Under the pieces are notes generated by a model. That model did no database searches. It was not told where the DNA came from and saw nothing but the letters and a program-made list of their open reading frames with translations. Shown in pieces: positions 1 to 9,705 of a stretch of 64,000 nt of DNA; the stretch's first letter is position 1, and each line of letters begins with the position of its first letter. A program made the position numbers and the translations under genes. The DNA lies in assembly GCA_964019335.1 (NCBI GenBank), contig OZ025739.1, forward strand, positions 310,001 to 374,000, written 5' to 3'. Source of the stretch: Diplonema japonicum. Its lineage: Eukaryota; Euglenozoa; Diplonemea; Diplonemida; Diplonemidae.

Positions 1-638
1 TTTTTTTTAGGGCTTTTCCTTTTAAAGATTTGGCTGCGTTTTCGTGAATTCCGAAGGAAAAAAAAAGAAAAAAAAAAGAAGGCGTGGGGAGAGGGAACCA
101 TCTAGCCCTTGGTGCCCTTTATAAAGAAAAAAAAAAAAGAACACCCTCCTTTTTTGTTTTTCTTTCGTGTTCCATTTTGTTCTCTACCCATAACGTGACG
201 TAAGGGCGAAGCCTTTAGTGTCACGTAGGAGAAAAGAGAAAAAAAAAAATTTTTTTTTTGCTATCGTTTTCCTTGGAACGGGGGGAGGGAGGTCAAAATA
301 CCCTGGATAGCTTGGCTTTACTGGGGGGGGAAAAATGGCTATTGATCCACTCGTTGGACTAGAAGAAGGCCTTTTTTATTTTCTTTTGACCGATACCCAT
401 CATTGTTTTTGTTTTTTTTTTTTTTTTTTTTTTTTGCCCTCCTCCTATCCAGCAATTTATCCCCCCTTTTTTCCCCCCCTTCATTTTTTTTTTTTTCTCC
501 TTTTTTTTTCACATTCACATTTCCGTTGTTTTGCTCCCCTCGTTTTCACACCGTCCTCCAAACTGGGAGGAGGGGAAAAGAAAGAAGAGAAAAAAAAAAA
601 AAGAAAAAAAAAGAAGGCGGGGTGGAAAAAAAAAAAAA
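1..638. other. Homopolymer-rich spacer, left edge
   Basis: Mostly runs of T and A interrupted by short mixed sequence, ending in a purine-rich leader of A and G just before the first start codon. Reading frames here translate to Phe, Lys and Pro runs only, so no gene is supported. The 3' end of a gene further left may lie here but cannot be recognised. Confidence 0.6.
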
Positions 639-1793
639 ATGTCAGCAGTTTCACGAAAAAGGGCATGGGTGAAGGGATGGAGGAAAAGAAGTATTAAAAG
701 GGATGTGAACAAGGCAAAGGGTTCGGTCTTGAGGATGTTACAAGGCGGGGAGGCAGCAAGAAGCAAAGACCTGCTGAGCGACCTGACCACGCTGCTGCAA
801 GGCGAAGATACCAATGTAAAAGAAGAGTTCAGCAAAAAAATCTGGAATATCGAACCGCTTACAACAATGGAAGAGAATTACGTGCAGAGAAGAACAAAAG
901 GTGCCATCAAAACCCACGCCATAGCAGGCTCACGGGTCATCACATGTGTAACACCTCTGACGAAAGGAGAAATAGTATTCAAAGAATCCACACCATTATT
1001 CGGGCCAAACATACGACACTGCACAGCATGTGACGCTCCGACCACCTCTGTGAGCTGCGGTAAGTGTGGATCATGGTTCTGTTCTGCAGCATGCCGTGAC
1101 GCGTCCTCCTTTGTACATAAACTAGAATGTAGAATGCTTACGAGCGCCGCCTTCAAGTCACTCTCTGTGTCTTATCAAAGAGGTGCGTACGGGTTACACA
1201 GCAGCCTTCACGTTCCTGTGCAAGGAAGGTTCCTTCACCGCAACACCAATGTGAAGCTGTTCAGAAAGATGATGCTGCTTATCGCGAGGTGTATCAGCAT
1301 CGCCCAGCACAGCCCCGACCGTTTCACCGATCCCACAAACCTTCCCATGGTATCAATGCTGCCTTATGTCCCTATTCCTACCGCTGTCGATGTCATGCCA
1401 CTTCCTAATCTTAACCCGCCTATTGAGCTTGGTATGCTGTTTCACCTCATGCGGACCACAGCTGATATTCTCGGTACGGGTCCGGCTTCTGTGAATGCTC
1501 TGTGGAGCACGCACAGAGCGGCTCTTTGGGGCCTCTGGGAGGCGCTTCTTCACAACCATCAAAATGGTTCCCTCTTTCCCGTCGCGTCTCTCATCCCGCA
1601 TTCTGCGAACCCGACTGTTTCCAGGTACTTCCCCTCCGCTTCGCTTTGCTATGTTGTTGCTGAAACCGACTTGCCTCCTGGTTCGCAGATTACCACGTCG
1701 TACGTACCGCTTGGCACCCCCGAGGCCCTGCGTGCCCAGCTGCTTCGCAAAGGATGGGGTATCTATGAGGATGTGGGTGCGGGGCATTTGTAA
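639..1793 (+). CDS. SMYD-like SET/MYND lysine methyltransferase
   Basis: Single-exon gene for a 384-residue protein. Seen: residues about 127-164 form a MYND-type zinc finger (C-x2-C ... C-x2-C ... C-x3-C ... H-x3-C). The C-terminal part carries the end of a SET domain, with a PHSANP motif in place of the usual NHSC.PN, then a GSQITTSYVP stretch equivalent to the GEELTISY segment of SMYD proteins. SMYD enzymes transfer methyl groups from S-adenosylmethionine to lysines of histones and other proteins. The start at 639 follows a long A/G leader; an upstream in-frame ATG at 531 would add only a low-complexity Lys/Arg run and is rejected. The NHSC motif lacks its Cys and the post-SET cysteines are not obvious, so activity is uncertain. 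Domain assignment is fairly sure, substrate unknown. Confidence 0.75.
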   Translation: MSAVSRKRAWVKGWRKRSIKRDVNKAKGSVLRMLQGGEAARSKDLLSDLTTLLQGEDTNVKEEFSKKIWNIEPLTTMEENYVQRRTKGAIKTHAIAGSRVITCVTPLTKGEIVFKESTPLFGPNIRHCTACDAPTTSVSCGKCGSWFCSAACRDASSFVHKLECRMLTSAAFKSLSVSYQRGAYGLHSSLHVPVQGRFLHRNTNVKLFRKMMLLIARCISIAQHSPDRFTDPTNLPMVSMLPYVPIPTAVDVMPLPNLNPPIELGMLFHLMRTTADILGTGPASVNALWSTHRAALWGLWEALLHNHQNGSLFPVASLIPHSANPTVSRYFPSASLCYVVAETDLPPGSQITTSYVPLGTPEALRAQLLRKGWGIYEDVGAGHL

Positions 1794-1969
1794 CCTTAAA
1801 AAAAAGGATGTTGAATATTTTATTGATGGGAACTCACACCACAAGAGGCTGTCCTCAAGTGGGATTGTCTTTTACTATGAGTTTATTTTTTGGTAAGCAT
1901 TATTATTTTTTTGGCCGTGAGCTGGGGGGGGGGGGGAGTAAAATTGAAATTGGATCATCCACAGGTGGA

Positions 1970-4900
1970 ATGCGTGTGCTGGTGGTGGTGTTTCTAGCAT
2001 ACGGGTGTGAGGCTGTGGTGAACTGTGCTGGGGACTGCAACGTGGACTGCGGTAGTGAGAACTGTGATGTAATAAACTGTGCTAGTAGCGGGAAGTGCAT
2101 TATTACGTGCTCGCAGAATGGCCAGTGTGTGAACACGATTGTGAACTGTCCGGCAAGTGCGATTTGCGATATCTCGTGCACTAAAAGCAAGTCCTGCACT
2201 GGAATTCAGGTCAAGCAGGCAGGTTCGTCAACGGGGGACCTTACTTTGCGTTGCTCCAAATCCAAGGCATGCGAGAGTGCCGCCGTAACTTGCCCCGACT
2301 CGGCCACTTGTGACGTGGCTTGTAGTGCGTCGAAAGCATGCGATGGCCTGACTCAGACAGGTGCCGTGTCCGCCACTGCCAGTGCGAGTTGTAGTTCATC
2401 AAATGGGTGCAACGGAATCTCCTTCAAGTGTGCTGCTAATGGGAACTGCGAATTAACGGTCCCAGACCTGTCCGCAGGCAGTGCGATCACTGACTTCACG
2501 TGCGCTGCATCCGCCACGTGCACCGTGGTTTGTCTGGACGGTGGTACGTGCAGCTCTCTCGTCACTATTGCAGCCGTTCCTCCTACCACAGCACCTGCTA
2601 CCACAGCACCTGCCACCACAGCACCTGCAACTACAGCACCTGCTACCACAGCACCCGCAACTACAGCACCCTCCACCACAGCACCTGCAACTACGGCACC
2701 CGCAACTACAGCACCCGCCACTACAGCACCTGCAACTACAGCACCTGCTACCACAGCACCTGCAACTACAGCACCCGCCACCACAGCACCTGCCACTACA
2801 GCACCTGCCACTACAGCACCCTCCACCACAGCACCTGCAACTACGGCACCCGCAACTACAGCACCCGCCACTACAGCACCTGCAACTACAGCACCTGCTA
2901 CCACAGCACCTGCAACTACAGCACCTGCCACCACAGCACCTGCCACTACGGCACCTGCTACCACAGCACCTGCAACTACGGCACCTGCTACCACAGCACC
3001 CACTACAGCACCTTCAACCACAGCACCCGCCACCACAGCACCTGCCACTACGGCACCTGCTACCACAGCACCCGCAACTACAGCACCTGCCACTACAGCA
3101 CCTGCAACTACGGCACCTGCTACCACAGCACCCACTACAGCACCTTCAACCACAGCACCCGCCACTACGGCACCTGCTACCACAGCACCCGCCACCACAA
3201 CACCTGCAACTACGGCACCTGTTACCACAGCACCCGCCACCACAGCACCTGCCACTACAGCACCTGCAACTACGGCACCTGCTACCACAGCACCCACTAC
3301 AGCACCTTCAACCACAGCACCCGCCACCACAGCACCTGCCACTACGGCACCTGTTACCACAGCACCCGCCATCACAGCACCTGCCACTACAGCACCTGCA
3401 ACTACGGCACCTGCTACCACAGCACCCACTACAGCACCTTCAACCACAGCACCCGCCACTACGGCACCTGCTACCACAGCACCCGCAACTACAGCACCTT
3501 CAACCACAGCACCCGCCACCACAGCACCTGCACCTGCAACTACAGCACCTGCTACCACAGCACCTGCAACCACAGCATCTGCTACCACAGCACCTTCAAC
3601 CACGGCACCTTTAACCACAGCGCCTTCAACCACAGCTCCTTCCACTTCAGCGCCTTCAACTACACCAACCACAGCGCCTTCAACCTCTGCACCTAACTCT
3701 GCACATTCTACCACAGCTCCTTCCACTTCAGCACCTTCAACCTCTACACCTACCTCAGAACCCTCAACTTCTGCACCTAACTCTGCACATTCGACCTCAG
3801 CACCTCCAACTTCATCACCTTCAACTTCAGCACCTTCAACCACAGCACCTTCTACCTCTGCATCTTTAACTTCTGCACCTTCCACCTCTGCACCTTCAAC
3901 CTCTGCACCTCCTTCCGCAGCTCCACCAACTCCTGCTCCTTCAACTGCACCTTCTACTCCTGCGCTTCTAACTTCTTCTCCTACCCCCGTTCCTCTAACC
4001 CCAACTCCTGATCCTCTTACACTTGTGCCCCTTGACCCAGCACCCCCAACAAATGCTCCAAGCAACGCACCGTTTACCAAAACACTTTCGACCAACGCAC
4101 CTGCAACAAACTCGTCCGCGACCCTCCAACCAGGCACAACTGATGTAGCACCTCCAATCGCCTCAACCAATGCACCACCCACCAGTACCACCGCGACCTT
4201 CGAACCTGGCACAACTGCTCCCGCACCTGACCTGCACGCGCAAGCCCCGTCAGGAGGTGTTGTGATAGTGGATTCTAAAAGCAAAGTAATCTACATCCCA
4301 GGGAAAAGGGAGGTTATCGTGGACTTCCTTCCAACAGTGAGCTGCACTAATGCCACTGTGGTGCCCAGAAACGATAGTACGGTACTCGTTAAGCTCGACC
4401 CGTTGACAGAGCGCGCTGGGTGTAACAACGGGTACAACATTGTGGCACCTGTGCTGGATTTACAGATCAACAGCCAAGAGTTGAACACAGGAGAAGAGGT
4501 TGTTGTCACGATGCCTGACTGGGGCCTTACACGAAAGTCTGGGCTGAGGTACGCTTGTTATGTTGACGGGCTGTTGTGGGAGTTTGATAACAGGGTGGTG
4601 ACAGTAGATATTTTGGCAAGGGGGCTGCGCATATTGACTATGGTTGTTGTGGACTTAAAGGGGAAGTGGGTATGGGCTGCTGCCGTTCCTGTCAAGGTGC
4701 TCTTGGTGCACAACACAGACGTCATCAACAACGTGGCGTCCAACACGACTGAGCGAGTACAAAAGGACCCTACTGCCAACAAGATATCAATGGCCCTCAG
4801 CCTTATCGAAGAAATGGCGTCTTTCAGAGTGGCTGGCACGGAGACCGCTATTGTCAGCAACACCATGCTCCTGCTTGCCATGTTGAAATTCAAGAAGAGC

Positions 4901-7432
4901 CCCATGTCCACCGTTCTTGGATTGCAGAGCATCAGTGCTGACATGTTTGCCAGCAACGCAGAGATAAAGCAGAATTCCAGCCTATTCTCGCTGTCTTCCA
5001 GCAAGGGCAAGACTGCCACGTCCGGAAATGTCAAACTCACGGTAGAAAAGGGCGGTGCAGGGGTTGCCACCTACGATAAAAAGCTTTTCAGGCGCACCAG
5101 CGCAGCAGTTAGCAAAGTGATACAGATTCCCAAGGAACACAGAGGCCAGTGTAAAGTAAGAGTAACTGTGCAGCAGTCACTGCTGCAATGCAAATTGGTC
5201 TATAAGGCGTGGGATTCACGGCGAATGACGTGGGTGGACGGGGGGAACGTGAAGGTGCCCGCTGGGGTGTCAGTGCCAAGCTCAGGACCTGACACGCGGT
5301 GCACAGTGAGGAAAGCATCTTCGCTGCAGGAACAAGTTGTCTCAGTAGAGCTAACAGACGTTGATGACGAGTTATTTGCCTTGTTCATGAGCAACGGGAC
5401 AGGCGACTACGACACGTACTCCGATTCCGAGACGAGCCCCTTTCTTGAATGGAATGGTTTGTTGCTAGCATGGTGCTGTGGTGTATTTGTGGTGTTCGGG
5501 GTGTCGGGTGTCGCAGCTGCCGCGCTTGATAAGCGGCAGGAGAATATCTTCGACATGCGCCACGAGCTCTGTGAAAGCGAGAGAATTGCAGTCACAGAGA
5601 ACGTGTTAAGCATGTCACAGATGCTTGGCGAGGAATTTCCAGGACTGGAAGCACGCCTCGGGCAGTGGGTGAACAGCCCCTCTGCTTCGTTCGGCAAGGA
5701 GAGCAACGCTTCGAAGAACACGTCGATAAGCAGCTCTGCCACCTTAAACAAGATCTGCCTGTCAGTTGACCAGTCACCGCAGCCATGCTCTCCGAATGAG
5801 CAGCTCAGTTTAACAAGTGAGTTCGATAGCCCCGTAGCCACTACACCACCTTGGTGGAAGTACCATCGTTGGGGTGCTCTATTCTTCAGGATACCTGGCG
5901 ATACTGACCGCCGCTTGCATGATGTGATGTGTCTTGTGCTCTTTGTGGAGATCCTTACCCTGCTCTGTACGGCTTGCGAGTTCCTTGACGTTACAGGTCC
6001 TGCCTCGGCTGTGGCTAACACTATCCTTGCCACGGCACTCTCACGCACTGTGCGCACCACCCTTCACCGTTCCTTCCTTCGCAGGAACGTGTGGAAATTC
6101 TGCAACTCTGCGTCGCACAGCTCTCGCCCCCAATGCGGTCTTTTGAACGTCACGTTGACCGACGTGTCCGGCCGTCTCGATGGCACACCTTATCTGAAGC
6201 TTGTTTTGGAGGACAAACAGTGGGATTCAAACATCTTGTGGAACTACACAAAATGCAACAGCGAAAGAATCACGTTCCCCGTGAAGGAACCAGAAGGGGT
6301 GCTGAGCATTGCGCTGGATGATAAAAACAGACACTCTGAAAAGAGCAAGTGCACAGTACCCCTCAGCGACATCCAACGAGACCTGTGCCACGAAAGGGTG
6401 TTCGAGCTGAGGAACAGCGACGGGCCTTTGAGAGTGAAAATGCTGTTGGGGTACACAGGGGTCCGAGTATCGGGTGAACAACGAACTCCCCCAAAACTAT
6501 GCCCTGTTGACGCGAAGCAGAACATGGCGGGGATCGCTGTCGTAGCTTTCCTAGTATGCATGGCGGGCGCGTGTCTGTACTGGGAATTTGGAATGATCGT
6601 TGCTGCGCCAACAGGGGTGTTGGTGGTGTTGCTCGCCTGTGTCCCGCATGGTGTTGTCCTCACCCTTCTGGTAGGATGCGTCGCAGGCGGGCTTGTGGCA
6701 ATCTGCAGTGACCTTAAATACTTAGCTGCAATGGTACCAACAGCCATCGCAGTGGGATGGGCAGATGCCATCTTACATCTACTTGGGTTCAACACAGGGC
6801 TAGCTGCGTATGGAACGGCACTGATGCTCTTGACAATTGGTGTGGGCCTCGACGCAAGCATGACCCCGCTGTGGGTAACAGCATGCACTGCACTGACAGG
6901 GTCTATCATGCTGTGCAGCTACCTTGGTGCCCGGCACGCTGTGAGTGCTTATCACATTGCAGGGGCCAACGCGGTAGTGTGGTGTGTACAGACAATCTTC
7001 AGCCTGCGGTACTATCGTGAAACTCACAATGGAGGTTCTGGTCAGGCTGTTGTGCTGCCTGTGTGTCTTGCCTCTGGTATCGTTGGGGGCATTGCTTGTG
7101 CGCAGTGCTTTGCAGAAGGTACCATCCATAGGCTCTCCTACCCCGTCTCTGTGGGTACTGGTGTGAGTTGCGCTGTTGGTTTATTGGGGGTTGTCATGCT
7201 GGGTATGGTCTTCACCGCTTCGTGGTCTGCTTCTGCGACGCAATACGTGATCAGCTTGCTCCTTGCTGGTGTGGGTGTTGATGTGTTTGGGGTATCCTTC
7301 TTGGCGCTGGGCTGCACTCACCCTGGCGTAGCGGGCCAGCGTTCTCAGGTGTCCTCCGTTGTAGGGATCAAGGGGCTGAGAACGATTGCAGAAATTATTT
7401 CTGAAAAGAATACTACCGGCCCGGAAGGATGA
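1970..7432 (+). CDS. Giant mucin-like multi-pass membrane protein
   Basis: Single 5.5-kb exon for 1820 residues. The start at 1970 is six bases after a CAG at 1962-1964, a likely trans-splice acceptor; an upstream in-frame ATG at 1808 lies before it. Order seen: signal peptide (1-15); Cys-rich region with repeated CxxxC spacing (about 18-195); a Thr/Ala/Pro tandem repeat (about 203-560) built from TTAPA units; a looser Ser/Thr/Pro stalk to about 760; an ectodomain with Asn-x-Ser/Thr sites; a first transmembrane segment near 1160-1187; a cytosolic linker; another hydrophobic segment near 1317-1340; a C2/PLAT-like beta domain (about 1386-1498); then about eight transmembrane helices to 1787. 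The stalk plus membrane-inserted C2-like domain recalls polycystin-1-type receptors, but no GPS cleavage motif is evident. A heavily O-glycosylated surface role is inferred. Not assigned to a known family. Confidence 0.75.
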   Translation: MRVLVVVFLAYGCEAVVNCAGDCNVDCGSENCDVINCASSGKCIITCSQNGQCVNTIVNCPASAICDISCTKSKSCTGIQVKQAGSSTGDLTLRCSKSKACESAAVTCPDSATCDVACSASKACDGLTQTGAVSATASASCSSSNGCNGISFKCAANGNCELTVPDLSAGSAITDFTCAASATCTVVCLDGGTCSSLVTIAAVPPTTAPATTAPATTAPATTAPATTAPATTAPSTTAPATTAPATTAPATTAPATTAPATTAPATTAPATTAPATTAPATTAPSTTAPATTAPATTAPATTAPATTAPATTAPATTAPATTAPATTAPATTAPATTAPATTAPTTAPSTTAPATTAPATTAPATTAPATTAPATTAPATTAPATTAPTTAPSTTAPATTAPATTAPATTTPATTAPVTTAPATTAPATTAPATTAPATTAPTTAPSTTAPATTAPATTAPVTTAPAITAPATTAPATTAPATTAPTTAPSTTAPATTAPATTAPATTAPSTTAPATTAPAPATTAPATTAPATTASATTAPSTTAPLTTAPSTTAPSTSAPSTTPTTAPSTSAPNSAHSTTAPSTSAPSTSTPTSEPSTSAPNSAHSTSAPPTSSPSTSAPSTTAPSTSASLTSAPSTSAPSTSAPPSAAPPTPAPSTAPSTPALLTSSPTPVPLTPTPDPLTLVPLDPAPPTNAPSNAPFTKTLSTNAPATNSSATLQPGTTDVAPPIASTNAPPTSTTATFEPGTTAPAPDLHAQAPSGGVVIVDSKSKVIYIPGKREVIVDFLPTVSCTNATVVPRNDSTVLVKLDPLTERAGCNNGYNIVAPVLDLQINSQELNTGEEVVVTMPDWGLTRKSGLRYACYVDGLLWEFDNRVVTVDILARGLRILTMVVVDLKGKWVWAAAVPVKVLLVHNTDVINNVASNTTERVQKDPTANKISMALSLIEEMASFRVAGTETAIVSNTMLLLAMLKFKKSPMSTVLGLQSISADMFASNAEIKQNSSLFSLSSSKGKTATSGNVKLTVEKGGAGVATYDKKLFRRTSAAVSKVIQIPKEHRGQCKVRVTVQQSLLQCKLVYKAWDSRRMTWVDGGNVKVPAGVSVPSSGPDTRCTVRKASSLQEQVVSVELTDVDDELFALFMSNGTGDYDTYSDSETSPFLEWNGLLLAWCCGVFVVFGVSGVAAAALDKRQENIFDMRHELCESERIAVTENVLSMSQMLGEEFPGLEARLGQWVNSPSASFGKESNASKNTSISSSATLNKICLSVDQSPQPCSPNEQLSLTSEFDSPVATTPPWWKYHRWGALFFRIPGDTDRRLHDVMCLVLFVEILTLLCTACEFLDVTGPASAVANTILATALSRTVRTTLHRSFLRRNVWKFCNSASHSSRPQCGLLNVTLTDVSGRLDGTPYLKLVLEDKQWDSNILWNYTKCNSERITFPVKEPEGVLSIALDDKNRHSEKSKCTVPLSDIQRDLCHERVFELRNSDGPLRVKMLLGYTGVRVSGEQRTPPKLCPVDAKQNMAGIAVVAFLVCMAGACLYWEFGMIVAAPTGVLVVLLACVPHGVVLTLLVGCVAGGLVAICSDLKYLAAMVPTAIAVGWADAILHLLGFNTGLAAYGTALMLLTIGVGLDASMTPLWVTACTALTGSIMLCSYLGARHAVSAYHIAGANAVVWCVQTIFSLRYYRETHNGGSGQAVVLPVCLASGIVGGIACAQCFAEGTIHRLSYPVSVGTGVSCAVGLLGVVMLGMVFTASWSASATQYVISLLLAGVGVDVFGVSFLALGCTHPGVAGQRSQVSSVVGIKGLRTIAEIISEKNTTGPEG
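2578..3660 (+). repeat. 15-bp minisatellite coding for TTAPA repeats
   Basis: Tandem units of about 15 bp, ACCACAGCACCTGCT and close variants, encode Thr-Thr-Ala-Pro-Ala. A shortened unit (CACTACAGCACCTTC) recurs at 3001, 3133, 3295 and 3427, so a higher-order unit of 132 bp (once 162 bp) sits on top of the short period. The unit length is a multiple of three and contains no stop in any frame, which is why all three forward frames and one reverse frame stay open here. Confidence 0.92.
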
Positions 7433-8113
7433 CAAAATACGTTATAGATATCGCAGCAAAAACGCCCTCCCTCTGACGGCAGCTTTTTGCAAGAACGGGT
7501 CTTTTGACTTTTCTAAAAAAAAAAAGGGAGAACGTTGTTTCGGGGTTGACAAACTTCTCCACACAAACAACGGCCAGTTCCTCTTTTCCCTCACACATTC
7601 TATTCTCTTTTTTTTTTTCTTCCTTTTTAACACCCGTTGTCCTGGTAGTCCTTATGGGTACTGAGTGGCGTGATATTTAGGAGGGTTTTAGAGTTGCATG
7701 TGCTTGTGGGCTTGTGGTTACAGTGAAAACGATTTTATTATTATTTTTTCTTCTTTTTTTTTTTTAGTATCTATCTTTAGTATTTATCAGACTACCTTTT
7801 TTTTTTTAAAGGTGGGGAAAAGAGAAGGTTGAAAAAAAGGGCTGACTTCTCATGCACCACGTGATATTTCTATGTGAGATCAGGATGCGTGGACAAGCCG
7901 ACTGTCTCTCTCTCCCATTCTTTTAGTTTTTTTGCTTTTTTTAAATTTCCGGTGGGCACAAGATACGCCGTGGAAATTTTTTTGGTTTTGCTTTTTTCTT
8001 CTTCTTTTGTTCAACCTGCTGTGTTTAAAAAAAGGATATTACCGGCAATTTGTTTGAATGGGAAGAACTTTGTTGCCTACTATGATTACACACCGCTCCC
8101 CTTTTTTTTTCCC

Positions 8114-8160
<47 letters not shown>

Positions 8161-8675
8161 GAGATTTGACAAAGTAAGGAAGAAGAAAAAATTCTTCCCC
8201 CCCCATAGCAACCAATTTATATCGCCACTTGCAAGAACACTTTTTCTTTTTTTTTTTTTTTCAACCCATGTTACTTTTATTTCACATTGTTCTTGGTGAG
8301 CGTTTAAATAAAACATTCAGCGAACATAAAGGCACATTTATGTCACTACAGGGGGGGGGAATACAAAACTATTCGCGAGAGGGAATTCCCCCCCCCCCCC
8401 CCCCCCCCCGTTTCCAAATCCTGCTTTTTTTAAAAAAAAAGAAGTGATCGTGTCTGGGTTTTTACCTGGCGCCACCGACTGAGTTTACACAATGTCTATT
8501 TTACTGTCTGTTTGTTTTATGTTCTGTTGGGTTTTCCTCTTTTCTTATGTTTTACCAAAGTAGGTTTGAGGTTTTCCCCTCCCCCCCCTTTTTTTCTAGG
8601 GAGCATCAAAAGATGGACCCCCCCGTCCCCCCGAAGGGTTGTCCTCAAGTGGGATATGCCCCTTAAAACATCGCT
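7433..8675. other. Spacer with long homopolymers and repeat fragments
   Basis: No gene is supported. The region contains a 44-T run (8115-8158), a run of about 20 C near 8390-8409, a copy of a dispersed repeat at about 7484-7585 (other copy near 30352), and a 15-bp element at 8641-8655 shared with 1851-1865. Apparent ORFs on both strands are translations of homopolymers. Confidence 0.6.
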
Positions 8676-8689
8676 TTGTTGTTGCTCTT

Positions 8690-9600
8690 CTTTTTTTACA
8701 ATGACACGGTCGGGGGGCGGACGAAGTGCATGGGATGCGACGCTACTTTCGACGTTTCGCAACATACGTCAAGGCTCCTGGAGCACACCCTCTGGGACTG
8801 TCAGGCACACGAGCACATCAGGACAGCATCCGAGAAGCGGGCGGCACTATGCGCACAACGTAACCAGTGGCCCCGGTGCACACAACTGCATGGCATTGCG
8901 ACGGGGGGACTGCTGGAAACAGCTGAGTTACGGCGGAGATTACTGGCAACTTGCAACTCGCCTTTGCACGAAAGAAGACAGTGGACTTCAGTGTTCACTT
9001 GTGGAACAGGCCCTTCGAGAAGGGGTGTTTGCTCAAGCCGCGGTCACTGAGGTGGTACTACGACAACGGTTTGAGGCAGCAGTACCTCCCGCGGCTGTTC
9101 CCGCACGTCATCCGATGGCTCTCGGCCCTTCACTGGGGCACAACAGGTGGACAGGTCTCCAGGCTTGAGCTGGCCGTGGACTTCATTGCCACAGTGGGAC
9201 TCTCGACATCCAGGAGAGCGCGCGTGTCATAGGCTGGGTGATAGCGGCACTAGAACGCATCCACACCAATAAGCGCATAGCGCCCCTCATTCCAGCTGCT
9301 TCGGTAGATTCTGTCCACTCCCTACGCACGTTGGGTTACTACAACGGCTCCATAAGGGGCTACTCCTCTAGGCCGGTATTCGCCTCCCCGGCGACCCGCC
9401 ACATCCTTGAGAAACAACTGTACAACTATTGTGTCCTTACCAACTCGGTTGAGGGTTTTATACCTAAGGTACCGAGGAGGGTGAACGAGGGGCCGAAGGC
9501 CACACCACAGCAGAAAGGTTCGATCAAGAGATAGATTGAGACTCTTCAGGCGTCCTGCCACATACCGCAGGTTCCCTTAAATGTCTCCTTTTCTTTTTTT
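8690..9600 (+). pseudogene. Broken non-LTR retrotransposon 3' fragment, copy 1
   Basis: Three overlapping reading frames carry successive pieces of one protein, so it is frameshifted. The first piece has a CxxC-x(n)-H-x(n)-C-x-x-H arrangement (C-M-G-C ... EHTLWDCQAHEH) like the zinc knuckle at the C-terminus of non-LTR reverse transcriptases. The second has an RWL..L.WG motif followed by LELAVDF. The third has a SVHSLR ... SRPVF block. The last two blocks align with the fragment at 53976-54554 (LELALDF; RVNSLR ... RRPVL), showing both come from one element family. The fragment ends with a 41-bp tail (9548-9588) repeated at 15941. No reverse transcriptase core or endonuclease is present, so it is a 5'-truncated relic. 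The zinc-knuckle and retroelement assignments are by motif style, not search. Confidence 0.55.
9548..9588 (+). repeat. 41-bp retroelement tail, copy 1
   Basis: Begins AGGCGTCCTGCCACATACCG and ends AAATGTCTC, followed by a T-rich tract. It matches 15941-15981 at 40 of 41 positions and directly follows the coding relic, so it is probably the element's 3' untranslated end. Confidence 0.85.
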
Positions 9601-9705
9601 TTTTTTTTTTTCTTTTTTTCTTTTTTACATTCATATCGTGGGGGGGGGGGGGGGGGCTTTACAAATTTAGTTTTAAGCAATGAAATAAAATAAAAACACG
9701 AAACA

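Noticed and set aside
2353..4284. 643-codon reverse-strand ORF, and two long forward ORFs in other frames (2481-3614, 2500-3696)
   Set aside because: The 15-bp repeat has no stop in these frames, so they stay open by necessity. Their translations (Val/Ala/Gly, Gln/His/Leu, Tyr/His/Ser/Thr repeats) lack independent features.
8086..8316. ORFs on both strands at 8.0-8.4 kb and similar ones near 12.7, 30.5, 32.1 and 37.3 kb
   Set aside because: They are translations of T, A and C homopolymers with no domain or coding-like composition.
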